This document shows positions 11,025 through 24,360 of a stretch of 47,436 nt of DNA, one piece after another. The stretch spans positions 1 through 47,436 of the forward strand of contig JAUXGZ010000007.1 of the NCBI GenBank assembly GCA_030621785.1, read 5' to 3'. The stretch comes from Gammaproteobacteria bacterium (GTDB taxonomy: Bacteria; Pseudomonadota; Gammaproteobacteria; DSM-19610). A program made the translations under genes and the position numbers. The notes below the pieces were generated by a model. It was given only the letters and a program-made list of their open reading frames with translations, had not been told where the DNA came from and did not search any database. Within the stretch, counting starts at the first letter, position 1; each line of letters begins with the position of its first letter.

Positions 11025-11759
11025 ATGTCGCTGGATGACTCCAGACGGGAAAACAGGACCCTGCGCTTCTATGTCACAGCGCCGCGCGCGTGCGCCTACC
11101 TGGAGGACCGGAGCGCCGTTTCGGTAGTTGCCGATCCCGAAGCACAATTGTCGCAGAGCATCTATGACCAGTTGGCCCGGTACGGCTTTCGCCGCAGCGG
11201 CAGTGATCTGTATATCCCCGACTGCCCGGATTGCTCCAGTTGCATACCGGTACGTATCGCCGTGCAGGATTTCACCCCTACGCGCAGTCAGGCCCGGGTA
11301 TGGAAGCGCAACCAGGATCTGGATTTCAGAATACTTCCGGCAGAGTACCGGCAGGAGCATTTCGAGCTCTACAGCCGCTATCTTGCCAGCCGGCATGCCG
11401 ACGGCGGGATGTGCGACCCGGACCCGGATGAATATATGCGTTTCGTTACCGCCGACTGGGCCAGCACGCGTTTTCTTGAGCTGAGCCTGGAAGGCAGGCC
11501 AATCGCCCTGGCAGTCACGGACTATCTTGACGATGGCCTGTCAGCGGTCTATACCTGTTTTGATCCGGATCTTGACAAACGCAGCCTGGGAACCGCCGCT
11601 GTCCTGTACCAGGTCGATGTCGCCCGAAGACTTGGATTGAGCTGGCACTATCTGGGATTCTGGGTGCCAGGCTGTCGCAAGATGGAGTACAAGAACCGCT
11701 TTCAGCCATTACAGGCTTACCGCAAGGGCCACTGGTCATTTCTGGAAACAAGCGACTGA
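11025..11759 (+). CDS. bpt: aspartate/glutamate leucyltransferase (Bpt family)
   Basis: Arginyl/leucyl-tRNA-protein transferase family enzyme that adds Leu to N-terminal Asp or Glu. The 244-residue product shows the N-terminal Cys-rich block DCPDCSSCIPVRI, the RSQARVWKRNQDL segment and the C-terminal HYLGFWVPGC and MEYKNRFQP motifs. The frame is open far upstream into aat, but the true start is the ATG at 11025, with GGGAG about nine bases before it. The natural partner of aat: both feed substrates to ClpS/ClpA. Confidence 0.95.
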   Translation: MSLDDSRRENRTLRFYVTAPRACAYLEDRSAVSVVADPEAQLSQSIYDQLARYGFRRSGSDLYIPDCPDCSSCIPVRIAVQDFTPTRSQARVWKRNQDLDFRILPAEYRQEHFELYSRYLASRHADGGMCDPDPDEYMRFVTADWASTRFLELSLEGRPIALAVTDYLDDGLSAVYTCFDPDLDKRSLGTAAVLYQVDVARRLGLSWHYLGFWVPGCRKMEYKNRFQPLQAYRKGHWSFLETSD

Positions 11760-11827
11760 TTTTCCCGCATCCATGACGCCGTGACTATCCACAATGGGAT
11801 ATTCGCCCCTGTTAGCGTTTTATCAGG

Positions 11828-11833
11828 TATAAT
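11828..11833 (+). promoter_or_regulatory. possible infA -10 box
   Basis: A perfect TATAAT lies 33 bases before the infA start. The hexamer 17 bases upstream is a poor match to TTGACA, so the call rests on the -10 box alone. Confidence 0.35.
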
Positions 11834-11866
11834 GCGCCGCCGATAACATTCAGACTCTGGGAAGGT

Positions 11867-12085
11867 ATGGCAAAAGAAGATCACATTGAAATGGAAGGCA
11901 CGGTTGTCGAAACCCTGCCCAACACCATGTTCCGCGTCGAGCTGGAAAACGGCCACGTGGTTACCGCGCACATCTCCGGGAAGATGCGCAAACATTACAT
12001 CCGTATCCTGACGGGAGACAAGGTTACTGTGCAGCTGACGCCTTATGACCTGAGCAAAGGCCGGATCACCTACCGGGCGCGTTGA
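11867..12085 (+). CDS. infA: translation initiation factor IF-1
   Basis: The 72-residue S1-like OB-fold protein binds the A site of the 30S subunit during initiation. The sequence [19 protein letters not shown] and the end ([13 protein letters not shown]) match IF-1 over its full length. GGGAAGG precedes the ATG at unusually short spacing. Its stop abuts the clpA stop, with the genes convergent and no spacer. The separate -10 box suggests transcription independent of bpt. Confidence 0.98.
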   Translation: MAKEDHIEMEGTVVETLPNTMFRVELENGHVVTAHISGKMRKHYIRILTGDKVTVQLTPYDLSKGRITYRAR

Positions 12086-14347
12086 TTATAAAACCTCTTC
12101 TGCCTCACTGATTTCGTGCAACAGCTTGCCGGCTTCGGCACGAATCACCAGATGGCCGCCACCGGCCAGTTCGCCAAACAACAGCTCCTCCGCCAGCGGC
12201 TTTTTGATGTGCTCCTGGATCAGGCGCGCCATCGGTCGTGCGCCCATCTTCGGGTCGAAGCCATGCTCGGCCAGCCACTCGCGCGCTGAATCTTCCACAT
12301 CCAGGGTCACACCCTTATCCTGCAACTGGGCTTCCAGTTCGTAGATAAACTTGTCGACAACCCGTATCATGACAGCAGGATCCAGCGCCTTGAACTGGAT
12401 AATACTGTCCAGGCGATTACGGAATTCCGGGCTGAACAATTTTTTGATGGACTCTATCCCGTCCGTGGAGTGATCCTGGTGCGTAAAACCGATCGACGGA
12501 CGGCTCATTTCCGAAGCGCCGGCATTGGTCGTCATCACGATGATCACGTTGCGGAAATCCGCTTTGCGACCATTGTTGTCAGTCAGCGTGCCATGGTCCA
12601 TGATCTGCAGCAGCAGATTGAATACATCCGGGTGTGACTTCTCGATCTCGTCCAGCAACAGTACCGCATGCGGATTCTTGGTTACCGCCTCGGTCAGCAG
12701 CCCGCCCTGGTCGAAGCCGACGTACCCCGGAGGCGCACCGATCAGGCGCGAGACCGTATGCCGCTCCATATATTCGGACATATCGAAACGAATCAGTTCG
12801 ATACCCATAATCATCGCCAGTTGCCGGGTAACCTCGGTCTTGCCTACACCGGTGGGGCCGGAGAACAGGAAGGAACCGATAGGCTTCAACTCGTTACCCA
12901 GACCGGATCTCGACATCTTGATGGCGCTTCCCAGTGTTTCGATGGCCTCGTCCTGGCCGTATACAACCAGTTTCAGGTCACGGTCCAGAGTGCGCAGGGA
13001 ATCCTTATCCGTAGAAGAAACCGTTTTGGGCGGGATGCGTGCAATTTTGGAAACGATGGACTCGATATCCGAAACGCTGATGATTTTGCGTCGCCGCGAA
13101 GGCGGTAACAACCGCTGACTGGCACCCGCCTCGTCGATAACGTCGATAGCCTTGTCCGGCAGGAACCGATCGTTGATGAATCGCGATGAAAGCTCGACTG
13201 CCGCACGCAGCGCCTTGGGTGAATACTTCACTTCGTGGTGTTCCTCGAAACGGGACTTCAGCCCCTTCAGGATGCTGAAGGTTTCATCGATCGTTGGTTC
13301 AACCACGTCGATCTTCTGAAAACGGCGCGCCAGAGCCCGGTCTTTTTCAAAGATGCCACGGTACTCATGGTAGGTGGTTGAGCCAATACACTTCAGCTCG
13401 CCCGATGCCAGCATCGGCTTGATGAGGTTGGATGCATCCATGACACCACCCGATGCCGCGCCAGCACCGATAATGGTGTGGATCTCGTCGATAAACAGGA
13501 CCGCACCATCTTCCTTGCGCAACTGGGCAAGTACACCTTTCAGGCGCTTCTCGAAATCACCACGGTACTTGGTACCGGCTACCAGTGCGCCCAGATCGAG
13601 GGAATATATGGTGGCATTGAGCAACACTTCCGGCACATCACCATCCACAATCAGTTTTGCCAGGCCCTCTGCGAGGGCGGTTTTTCCCACGCCCGCTTCA
13701 CCCACATACAACGGGTTATTCTTGCGACGACGGCACAAAATCTGGATGGTGCGCTCAACCTCGGCACGTCGACCGATGAGCGGATCGATCTTGCCCCTCA
13801 TCGCCATCTCATTCAGATTGGAGGCGAAATTCTCCAGCGGTTTCCTGGCGGGCGCCTCGGCGGCCACATCGACGCCGTTTTCCGCAGCAGGTTCGTCGTC
13901 TGACTGGTCGCCCGAGATCTTGGAAATACCGTGGGAGATATAATTCACGATATCCAGACGAGTGATGTCCTGCTTGTTCAGAAAATAGGCTGCCTGTGAC
14001 TCCTGCTCGCTGAAAATCGCCACCAGCACGTTAGCACCGGTTACTTCCTTCTTGCCGGAGGACTGCACGTGAAACACGGCGCGCTGCAGCACACGCTGGA
14101 AACCAAGGGTAGGTTGCGTTTCCCGGCTATCGTCGGGAGGAAGAAGCGGGGTAGTTTCTTCGAGAAAACCGGAGAGCTCGCGTTTCAGCTTCTCCGTATC
14201 GGCACCGCAGGCCTTCAACACGTCTGCGGCGGTCGTGTTATCCAGTAGCGCGAGCAACAGATGCTCGACCGTCATGAATTCATGACGCTTTTCCCTTGCC
14301 TCTTTAAAGGCGAGGTTGAGGGTAAATTCCAGTTCTTTATTCAGCAT
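12086..14347 (-). CDS. clpA: ATP-dependent Clp protease ATP-binding subunit ClpA
   Basis: AAA+ unfoldase that feeds substrates to ClpP. The 753 residues comprise the Clp N-terminal repeat domain (about 1-145, the ClpS docking site), AAA-1 with GEAGVGKT near 217 and an arginine-rich sensor region, and AAA-2 with GPTGVGKT. The second large AAA domain carries the ClpP-docking loop IGF in RPSIGFTHQDH (E. coli has IGL). The ClpB-type middle domain is absent. clpS is upstream with a 21-base gap, so the pair is one transcription unit. Confidence 0.97.
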   Translation of the reverse strand: MLNKELEFTLNLAFKEAREKRHEFMTVEHLLLALLDNTTAADVLKACGADTEKLKRELSGFLEETTPLLPPDDSRETQPTLGFQRVLQRAVFHVQSSGKKEVTGANVLVAIFSEQESQAAYFLNKQDITRLDIVNYISHGISKISGDQSDDEPAAENGVDVAAEAPARKPLENFASNLNEMAMRGKIDPLIGRRAEVERTIQILCRRRKNNPLYVGEAGVGKTALAEGLAKLIVDGDVPEVLLNATIYSLDLGALVAGTKYRGDFEKRLKGVLAQLRKEDGAVLFIDEIHTIIGAGAASGGVMDASNLIKPMLASGELKCIGSTTYHEYRGIFEKDRALARRFQKIDVVEPTIDETFSILKGLKSRFEEHHEVKYSPKALRAAVELSSRFINDRFLPDKAIDVIDEAGASQRLLPPSRRRKIISVSDIESIVSKIARIPPKTVSSTDKDSLRTLDRDLKLVVYGQDEAIETLGSAIKMSRSGLGNELKPIGSFLFSGPTGVGKTEVTRQLAMIMGIELIRFDMSEYMERHTVSRLIGAPPGYVGFDQGGLLTEAVTKNPHAVLLLDEIEKSHPDVFNLLLQIMDHGTLTDNNGRKADFRNVIIVMTTNAGASEMSRPSIGFTHQDHSTDGIESIKKLFSPEFRNRLDSIIQFKALDPAVMIRVVDKFIYELEAQLQDKGVTLDVEDSAREWLAEHGFDPKMGARPMARLIQEHIKKPLAEELLFGELAGGGHLVIRAEAGKLLHEISEAEEVL

Positions 14348-14368
14348 GTCGACTACCTCACTGCTTTC

Positions 14369-14692
14369 CTAGGCCTCCTCCATGGCGCACAGAAGCGGAT
14401 GTTGATGTTTTCGCGAAAAGTCATTGGCTTGCGCCACTTTTGTTTCTGCTACTTCACGGGTGAACGACCCACATACACCCTTCCCTCGCGTGTGTACGTG
14501 CAGCATCACCTGAGTAGCCTTCTCCCTGGACATCCCGAAAAGCTGTTCCAGCAGCGTAACCACAAATTCCATAGGCGTATAATCGTCGTTGTACACCACC
14601 ACCTGGTACATGCGTGGGGGCTTTACCCTCGGTTTCGCCTCCAGCAACGACAAGCCGTGATCGTCGGAATTTTCTTTGCTCCCCTTTTCCAT
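14369..14692 (-). CDS. clpS: ATP-dependent Clp protease adaptor ClpS
   Basis: N-recognin that binds N-terminal Leu, Phe, Tyr and Trp and delivers the protein to ClpA. The 107-residue sequence has an acidic flexible N-terminus and then the core [17 protein letters not shown], including the NDD/TPMEFV pocket region. [12 protein letters not shown] follows, with the conserved His of the pocket. First gene of clpSA, divergent from cspD. Confidence 0.97.
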   Translation of the reverse strand: MEKGSKENSDDHGLSLLEAKPRVKPPRMYQVVVYNDDYTPMEFVVTLLEQLFGMSREKATQVMLHVHTRGKGVCGSFTREVAETKVAQANDFSRKHQHPLLCAMEEA

Positions 14693-14833
14693 AGTTCTGA
14701 TTGTAACCGATTATTCAAGCAAATAACCTTGAAACTCCGGCGCTTGAAGACCAGCATACACCTGCTTTGAGTAGATGCAAACTGTATGCTCCGACCGGCA
14801 ACCGGGACTGCCCTTTTCCAGCTGAACAAGGGC

Positions 14834-14862
14834 TTGACTTATTCGATTTCCGGACCAAGAAT
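14834..14862 (+). promoter_or_regulatory. possible cspD promoter
   Basis: TTGACT (14834-14839) and AAGAAT (14857-14862) are separated by 17 bases. The predicted transcript would carry a leader of about 100 bases before cspD, typical of cold-shock genes. Confidence 0.35.
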
Positions 14863-14971
14863 AAACCGTTCCAGAGGAGGGTCGTTTCATTGCCGCAGAG
14901 CAAAGGACGGCGCATTAATAACAATGATTCAGGCGGTTCATCCGCCGAACGATGTCAGTGAGGGTACATCC

Positions 14972-15184
14972 ATGCCAACAGGAATTGTCAAATGGTTCAG
15001 CAATGCAAAGGGCTACGGCTTCATATCACCGGATGAGGGTAGTGAGGATATTTTCGCCCACTTTTCAGCAATCGAGATGGATGGCTACAAGAGCCTGAAG
15101 GAAGGACAGCGCGTCGAGTTCGATGTCGCGACCGGACCCAAGGGCCTGCAGGCCAGCAAAATAAATCACTCCCGGGAACACTAG
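14972..15184 (+). CDS. cspD: cold-shock domain protein, CspD type
   Basis: A 70-residue OB-fold nucleic-acid-binding protein with RNP1-like KGYGFISPD and RNP2-like DIFAHFSAI. In E. coli, CspD inhibits replication in stationary phase, and its gene also sits divergent from clpS. The open frame extends upstream, but the ATG at 14972 is preceded by GAGGG at good spacing and gives the canonical MPTGIVKWF start. Confidence 0.9.
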   Translation: MPTGIVKWFSNAKGYGFISPDEGSEDIFAHFSAIEMDGYKSLKEGQRVEFDVATGPKGLQASKINHSREH

Positions 15185-15202
15185 CCCAGGGCTCACAGGC
15201 AA

Positions 15203-16459
15203 TCACATGTTGTCGATGATCGCATCCCCGAATTGCGAACAGCTCAGCTTGGTAGAGCCATCCATCAGGCGATCCAGATCATAGGTTACCGTCCTGGCGG
15301 CAATCGCGCCCGAAAGTCCCTTGACGATCAGGTCCGCAGCTTCGTTCCAGCCGAGGTGACGTAACATCATCTCCGCCGACAGGATCAGCGAACTGGGATT
15401 GACCTGATCCTTGCCCGCGTACTTCGGCGCAGTGCCGTGAGTCGCCTCGAACAGCGCCACATTGTCGGACAGGTTGGCGCCGGGCGCCATGCCGATACCG
15501 CCCACCTGGGCCGCCAGGGCGTCGGAGATGTAGTCTCCGTTGAGATTCAGGGTAGCGATTACGCTGTATTCGGTCGGACGAAGCAGGATCTGCTGCAGGA
15601 ACGCATCGGCAATCACGTCCTTGACCACGATCTCGTGACCGTTAACCGGGTTCCTGAACGAGCACCAGGGCCCGCCATCGATTTCCACCGCACCAAACTC
15701 TTCCTTCGCCAGTTCATAGCCCCAGGTCTTGAAAGCACCTTCGGTGAACTTCATGATATTGCCCTTGTGCACGAGTGTCACCGAACTGCGGTCCTGGTCG
15801 ATGGCGTATTGAAGTGCACGACGCACCAGTCGTCGGGTGCCCTCCTCGGATACCGGTTTGACGCCGATGCCCGAGGTATCGGGGAAACGAATTTTGGTAA
15901 CACCCATTTCGTTACGCAGGAAATCAATTACCTTGCGAACCTCGGGACTGCCCTTCTCCCATTCGATACCGGCGTAGATATCTTCAGAGTTCTCCCGAAA
16001 AATGACCATATCGGTTTTTTCCGGTTCCTTGAGGGGGCTGGGTGTGCCCTGGTAGTAGCGCACCGGGCGCAGGCAAAGATAGAGATCCAGGTCCTGACGC
16101 AGGCTGACATTGAGGGAACGGATGCCACCTCCGACGGGCGTCGTCAGCGGCCCCTTGATGGCTACCGAAAATTCCTTGATCGCGTCCAGCGTCTCGGCCG
16201 GCAACCAGGCATTCTCGCCATACACCTGGTTGGCTTTTTCGCCGGCAAAGATCTCCATCCAGGATATGCGACGCCTGCCGTCGAAAGCCTTTTCCACCGC
16301 GGCATCCACGACCTTGAGCATTACCGGGGTAATATCGACACCGATACCATCCCCTTCGATAAAGGGGATCAGGGGTTGATCCGGTACATTCAGTGACGCG
16401 TCATCGTTGACGGAAATCTTCTCGCCCTGATCGGGCACGACAATTTTCTGGTATCCCAT
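15203..16459 (-). CDS. icd: NADP-dependent isocitrate dehydrogenase
   Basis: TCA-cycle enzyme converting isocitrate to 2-oxoglutarate and CO2 with NADP. The 418-residue protein matches the E. coli-type homodimeric enzyme: [28 protein letters not shown] (containing S115, equivalent to the E. coli serine phosphorylated by AceK), YAGIEW, and [17 protein letters not shown] near the active site. Convergent with cspD. acnA, the preceding step of the cycle, is also in this window. Confidence 0.97.
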   Translation of the reverse strand: MGYQKIVVPDQGEKISVNDDASLNVPDQPLIPFIEGDGIGVDITPVMLKVVDAAVEKAFDGRRRISWMEIFAGEKANQVYGENAWLPAETLDAIKEFSVAIKGPLTTPVGGGIRSLNVSLRQDLDLYLCLRPVRYYQGTPSPLKEPEKTDMVIFRENSEDIYAGIEWEKGSPEVRKVIDFLRNEMGVTKIRFPDTSGIGVKPVSEEGTRRLVRRALQYAIDQDRSSVTLVHKGNIMKFTEGAFKTWGYELAKEEFGAVEIDGGPWCSFRNPVNGHEIVVKDVIADAFLQQILLRPTEYSVIATLNLNGDYISDALAAQVGGIGMAPGANLSDNVALFEATHGTAPKYAGKDQVNPSSLILSAEMMLRHLGWNEAADLIVKGLSGAIAARTVTYDLDRLMDGSTKLSCSQFGDAIIDNM

Positions 16460-16523
16460 GGAACATCCTGACTTGCTAAAAATGTCGCGGAATTGTACCA
16501 GAGGCGCGGCTGTTTATCCGCAC

Positions 16524-16559
16524 AAAAAAAGCCCCGCGACCGTAACCGGTTGCGGGGCT
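16524..16559 (-). terminator. Rho-independent terminator
   Basis: Read on the minus strand: AGCCCCGCAACCGG, a short loop, CGGTCGCGGGGCT (one mismatch), then seven Ts. It lies just after the 16585-17502 gene and closes its transcript before icd. Confidence 0.9.
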
Positions 16560-16584
16560 CAAGCTTCGTAGCGATCGATCCCTG

Positions 16585-17502
16585 TTAGATGTCACCACCT
16601 GCAGTTTCGATCAAGGCTTCTTCAATGGCGTTCGGGGAACACATGATCTTGAAGAAAGTACCACCGGTGTCGCTCTGAACCATGGGCAGGTTCGGATAGC
16701 TGATAGCGATACGGAAGCGCGCATAGAGGGCGTACACGTCACCGTCGGATACCAGAATTTCATATGGCAGATGCGCCGTGGAACGGATCGGATTCTTGTC
16801 AACGTTGCCCATGACAAACTTGTCAGCACTGCAGTCATCCTTGGTCAGGGCAACTCCGAAAACGGTTTCGTCCTTGCCGGGGATATCGATGCGGTAAACC
16901 TTCTGTGCACCACCACGACCTTCTTTCAGACCCTCTTCAACCGCGGCGATCGCTTCGTCGTAGCTGTCGTATTCGGCCAGCTCGCTGGGATCGTCGAAGT
17001 ATTCCATACCAAACATGTAGTGATACTTGCGCAGGTTCTTGGCGGTCAGTTCCTTGTCACCGGTACCGTAGGTTTCGACATTACCGAGCGCACCTTCCAG
17101 CTTGTCAAGCGCGGCCTGGGCATCAGCAGTATCATCGATCCGATAGGCGTTGGCGTAGTACACCGGGTTGCTGTAGGAAACCTGAATTTCGTCATCCACC
17201 CTGGTGATCGAAACACGTTGTCCGGCAACATAACCACCAAACTCGGAACTGGCAGCCGCCTTTTTCAGACCCTCATCAGTGATCGCCAGAATGACAGCGC
17301 CATCGTAGGGGGAGTATGAACCAACCACTTCAAAACCGGCACCTTCCACCTTGCCTTTTACTTCCCCGGTGACGGCCTGTATGTCGCCACTGGTCTTGTA
17401 AGCGAGTACAAATGGTTTCAGGATTTCATCAGCGAATGCATTTCCAGATACCAGGGCCAGCAAGGCTCCGGACAGGAACAACTGTTTTACGACTTTGAGC
17501 AT
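16585..17502 (-). CDS. exported protein of unknown function
   Basis: A 305-residue protein with a clean signal peptide (MLKVVKQLFLSGALLALVSGNAFA), so periplasmic. The mature part begins with a ferredoxin-like looking segment (TGEVKGKVEGAGFEVVGSY) that faintly recalls DUF302 domains, although I would not assign it. Later it is acidic, with a conserved-looking DDCSADKFVMGN and a C-terminal CSPN; two cysteines could form a disulfide. It has every sign of strong, single-gene expression: a good promoter, GGAGGAG six bases before ATG, and a strong terminator. Confidence 0.8.
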   Translation of the reverse strand: MLKVVKQLFLSGALLALVSGNAFADEILKPFVLAYKTSGDIQAVTGEVKGKVEGAGFEVVGSYSPYDGAVILAITDEGLKKAAASSEFGGYVAGQRVSITRVDDEIQVSYSNPVYYANAYRIDDTADAQAALDKLEGALGNVETYGTGDKELTAKNLRKYHYMFGMEYFDDPSELAEYDSYDEAIAAVEEGLKEGRGGAQKVYRIDIPGKDETVFGVALTKDDCSADKFVMGNVDKNPIRSTAHLPYEILVSDGDVYALYARFRIAISYPNLPMVQSDTGGTFFKIMCSPNAIEEALIETAGGDI

Positions 17503-17579
17503 GTCAACTCCTCCTCAGGTGTAGTCGTTATGTCTAACTATCTATCGTTTAACCAGAATCTACGCGGAGCAATTCCAGT

Positions 17580-17609
17580 ATTATTATTATGGCCCTGACA
17601 CTTTGTCAG
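17580..17609 (-). promoter_or_regulatory. promoter with inverted repeat over the -35 box
   Basis: On the minus strand CTGACA (17604-17609) and AATAAT (17580-17585) are 18 bases apart, each one base off consensus, giving a leader of about 70 bases. CTGACA-AAG-TGTCAG, a 6-3-6 inverted repeat at 17595-17609, overlaps the -35 box and may be an operator. Confidence 0.5.
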
Positions 17610-17819
17610 CCCCCCCGCCCGGATCTACCCCGGAAAAACGGAAATGAACCCGCGCAAAGCGGCGTAGGTCATAGGCGTAGCTTTCATCAAGCACGGGATC
17701 AATGTCAAGTCTATGACGCCCATTTTATGTTAATTTCCTGAAATAATCCTGAAATATTTAAAATAACTCACTGTTTATAGTAAAATTCATTCTTGGTTTG
17801 TTGGAGTTGTTACAAAATC
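17610..17819. other. intergenic region before nudJ
   Basis: Starts with a C-rich run and becomes AT-rich from about 17725. TATAGT near 17778 may be a -10 box for the nudJ operon, without a good -35. GTCATAG near 17668 and CTATGAC near 17711 form a loose inverted repeat. No coding or RNA gene was recognised. Confidence 0.3.
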
Positions 17820-18272
17820 ATGGTCTGGAAACCACGTGTCACGGTCGGCATAATCTGCGAGAGAAACAAGCGCTTTCTCATGGTTGAAGAATGTATCCAC
17901 GGAGAAACGCGCTTCAACCAGCCGGCCGGGCACCTGGAGGACCAGGAATCGCTGATCGATGCCGCGATGCGTGAATGCATGGAAGAAACCGCCTGCCAAT
18001 TCGACCCGCAAGCCCTGGTCGGCCTGTATCGCTGGCGCAACAATGACCAGGGCGAAACTTTTCTGCGCGCAACCTTCTGCGGCGACTGTGGCAAGCGTAA
18101 AACCGGGCAGGCACTGGACGCGGATATCGTCGCCACACACTGGCTGAGTACAGAGGCTATCCGGACACTCGACGGGCGGGGGCAGCTGCGCAGCCCGCTG
18201 ATACTGCGTTCTATCGACGACTACCTGGCCGGTCGGCGCTATTCCCTTGACCTGTTGATCGACGTCAGCTGA
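17820..18272 (+). CDS. nudJ: NUDIX phosphatase NudJ
   Basis: A 150-residue NUDIX hydrolase. The Nudix box is visible as GHLEDQESLIDAAMRECMEE (G-x5-E-x7-RE-x2-EE), with the usual final glycine replaced by alanine. E. coli NudJ hydrolyses thiamine pyrophosphates and nucleoside di/triphosphates, and its gene lies immediately before mnmA, hflD and purB, as here. ATG 17820 gives the usual MVWKPRVTV start; a TTG nine codons upstream also keeps the frame open. GGAG is present but rather far (13 bases). Confidence 0.92.
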   Translation: MVWKPRVTVGIICERNKRFLMVEECIHGETRFNQPAGHLEDQESLIDAAMRECMEETACQFDPQALVGLYRWRNNDQGETFLRATFCGDCGKRKTGQALDADIVATHWLSTEAIRTLDGRGQLRSPLILRSIDDYLAGRRYSLDLLIDVS

Positions 18273-18292
18273 CACCGGTATCGTTCCCCGTT

Positions 18293-19378
18293 ATGGTCCC
18301 GGATGTGAAACAGAAAATTCTGGTCGGTCTGTCGGGTGGCGTGGACTCCGCCGTGGCAGCCAGCCTGTTACTGGAACAGGGTTATACGGTCGAAGCCCTG
18401 TTCATGAAGAACTGGGATGAAGATGACGAGGACGGCTATTGCCCGGCAGAGCAGGATCTAGCCGATGCCAGGGCAGTCGCAGAATGTCTGGATATTCCAT
18501 TACATACCATCAGTTTCTCCAGCGAATACTGGAATCGCGTATTCCGCTATTTTCTTGACGAGTACCGCGCCGCCAGAACACCCAACCCCGATATCCTGTG
18601 CAACCAGGAGATCAAGTTCCGGGCCTTTCTCGATCACGCACTCGCGCAGGGGAACGACGGCATCGCCACCGGTCACTATGCGCGCATCGTGGGTCAAACC
18701 GGCCGGCGGCGCCTGCTGAAAGGCAGGGACCCGAACAAGGACCAGAGTTATTTTCTCTACCGCCTTGGTCAGCGGGCCCTGGCTCACAGCCGGTTTCCGC
18801 TGGGCGAACTGGCCAAGAGCGAGGTACGCGGCATGGCGGAAAAACGCGGTTTTCTGAATTCTTCCAAGAAAGACAGTACCGGCATCTGCTTTATCGGCGA
18901 GCGCAAGTTCCGCGATTTCCTGGCGCGCTACCTGCCCGCCAGCCCGGGTGATATCGTTTCAACGGAGGGGGAACTGCTGGGCCGGCACCAGGGGCTGATG
19001 TTCCATACCATTGGCCAGCGCCAGGGGCTGGGCATCGGCGGCCTCAGGAAACACAGTGGCGAGGCCTGGTATGTGGCGGACAAGGACCTGCAGACCAATC
19101 GCCTGAGCGTGGCCCAGGGCAAGAATCATCCCGCCCTGTTCCAGCTTTCGCTGGAGGCAAACGATCTGCACTGGATCTCCGGCAGTGCGCCGACCGCCCC
19201 CCTCACCTGCAGCGCCCGTATTCGCTATCGCCAGACCGACCAGGCGTGCGAAATAGTGGAACTGGACGAGCACCGCTGCCGCGTGCAGTTCGCCACGGCC
19301 CAACGAGCGATAGCACCGGGACAGGCAATTGTCTTCTACCAGGGCGATGAGTGCCTTGGAGGTGGTACGATTCAATAA
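18293..19378 (+). CDS. mnmA: tRNA-specific 2-thiouridylase MnmA
   Basis: Makes s2U34 in tRNA-Lys, -Glu and -Gln, taking sulfur from the Tus relay. The 361-residue protein has the PP-loop SGGVDS at residues 14-19, the catalytic cysteine in NPDILCNQEIKF (C103) and the second cysteine in STGICFIGERKF (C199), all in standard order. Length is normal. Its stop overlaps the hflD start by one base (TAATG). Confidence 0.97.
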   Translation: MVPDVKQKILVGLSGGVDSAVAASLLLEQGYTVEALFMKNWDEDDEDGYCPAEQDLADARAVAECLDIPLHTISFSSEYWNRVFRYFLDEYRAARTPNPDILCNQEIKFRAFLDHALAQGNDGIATGHYARIVGQTGRRRLLKGRDPNKDQSYFLYRLGQRALAHSRFPLGELAKSEVRGMAEKRGFLNSSKKDSTGICFIGERKFRDFLARYLPASPGDIVSTEGELLGRHQGLMFHTIGQRQGLGIGGLRKHSGEAWYVADKDLQTNRLSVAQGKNHPALFQLSLEANDLHWISGSAPTAPLTCSARIRYRQTDQACEIVELDEHRCRVQFATAQRAIAPGQAIVFYQGDECLGGGTIQ

Positions 19379-20004
19379 TGACGGAACACACTGACACCGA
19401 TCGCGCACTGGCATTTGCCGGCATACTGCAGGCCCTGCGTCTGGTGCAGGACAGCGCGCATGGCCGATCCGGTGATACTGCTGCCCTGCACGCCAGCCTC
19501 AACAGCATCCTGGCTATTGATGCGCCATCGGTGCGGGAGGTTTTCGGTGAACTCGAAGGCCTCCGACCCGGCCTGCAGCTGCTGGTATCGCAACTGACGA
19601 AGAAACGTCAGAACCCGGATATCGAACTCAGTCGTTACCTGATTACCCTGCTCCACCTGGAACGCAAGCTGAGCAAGCGTTCCGACCTGCTGGACCGGAT
19701 TCGCGCCGGCGTCGAACGAGCACAGCAGCAGCTGGAACACTTCGATATCGATCACCCGAATATCGTCGCCAGCCTGGCGGAGACCTATTCACAGACCGTC
19801 AGCACCCTGCGGCCACGCATCATGGTCAATGGCAATCCACAGCGACTGGCCGATGCCGTGGTCGCCAACCGGGTTCGCGCCCTGCTGTTGGCCGCCATGC
19901 GCGCCGCCGTGTTATGGCGTCAGTGTGGTGGCACCCGCATTGGCTTGCTGTTCGGACGCGGAAAACTGGTGCGAGCGGCCAGCAACGCCCTCGCCGCGAA
20001 TTGA
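19378..20004 (+). CDS. hflD: high frequency lysogenization protein HflD homolog
   Basis: A 208-residue helical protein of the HflD family, peripheral to the inner membrane. The pattern ALAFAGILQALRLVQDSA at the N-terminus and NRVRALLLAAMRAAVLWRQ near the C-terminus is typical. In E. coli it affects lambda CII stability; its general role is unclear. The ATG overlaps the mnmA stop, so the two are coupled. Confidence 0.93.
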   Translation: MTEHTDTDRALAFAGILQALRLVQDSAHGRSGDTAALHASLNSILAIDAPSVREVFGELEGLRPGLQLLVSQLTKKRQNPDIELSRYLITLLHLERKLSKRSDLLDRIRAGVERAQQQLEHFDIDHPNIVASLAETYSQTVSTLRPRIMVNGNPQRLADAVVANRVRALLLAAMRAAVLWRQCGGTRIGLLFGRGKLVRAASNALAAN

Positions 20005-20081
20005 CCCTGCGCCCCTGTTCAGCCGTTTTCAAATAGCCCATAATTGCGCGCCTGTCAGAATTCCGGCTACAGGAGCCATGC

Positions 20082-24130
<4,049 letters not shown>

Positions 24131-24360
24131 CTCCTTCCTGATCGATCCGATCAACAAATCGACGGTGGATTTTCACCCGCCTCAATGCCAGTAATCAACC
24201 GGTTACAGCATAAAACGGTGCTGATACCGGGTGGAATATGTATGCTCGACAGGATCGATGCACTGTGTAACTCATCGGTCCGCTATACTGTATGGACAAT
24301 TGTGCTGGATCAAGAATAACCATATCCGGATTTATATGCCCCATGCAGTACCGTGTAAGC

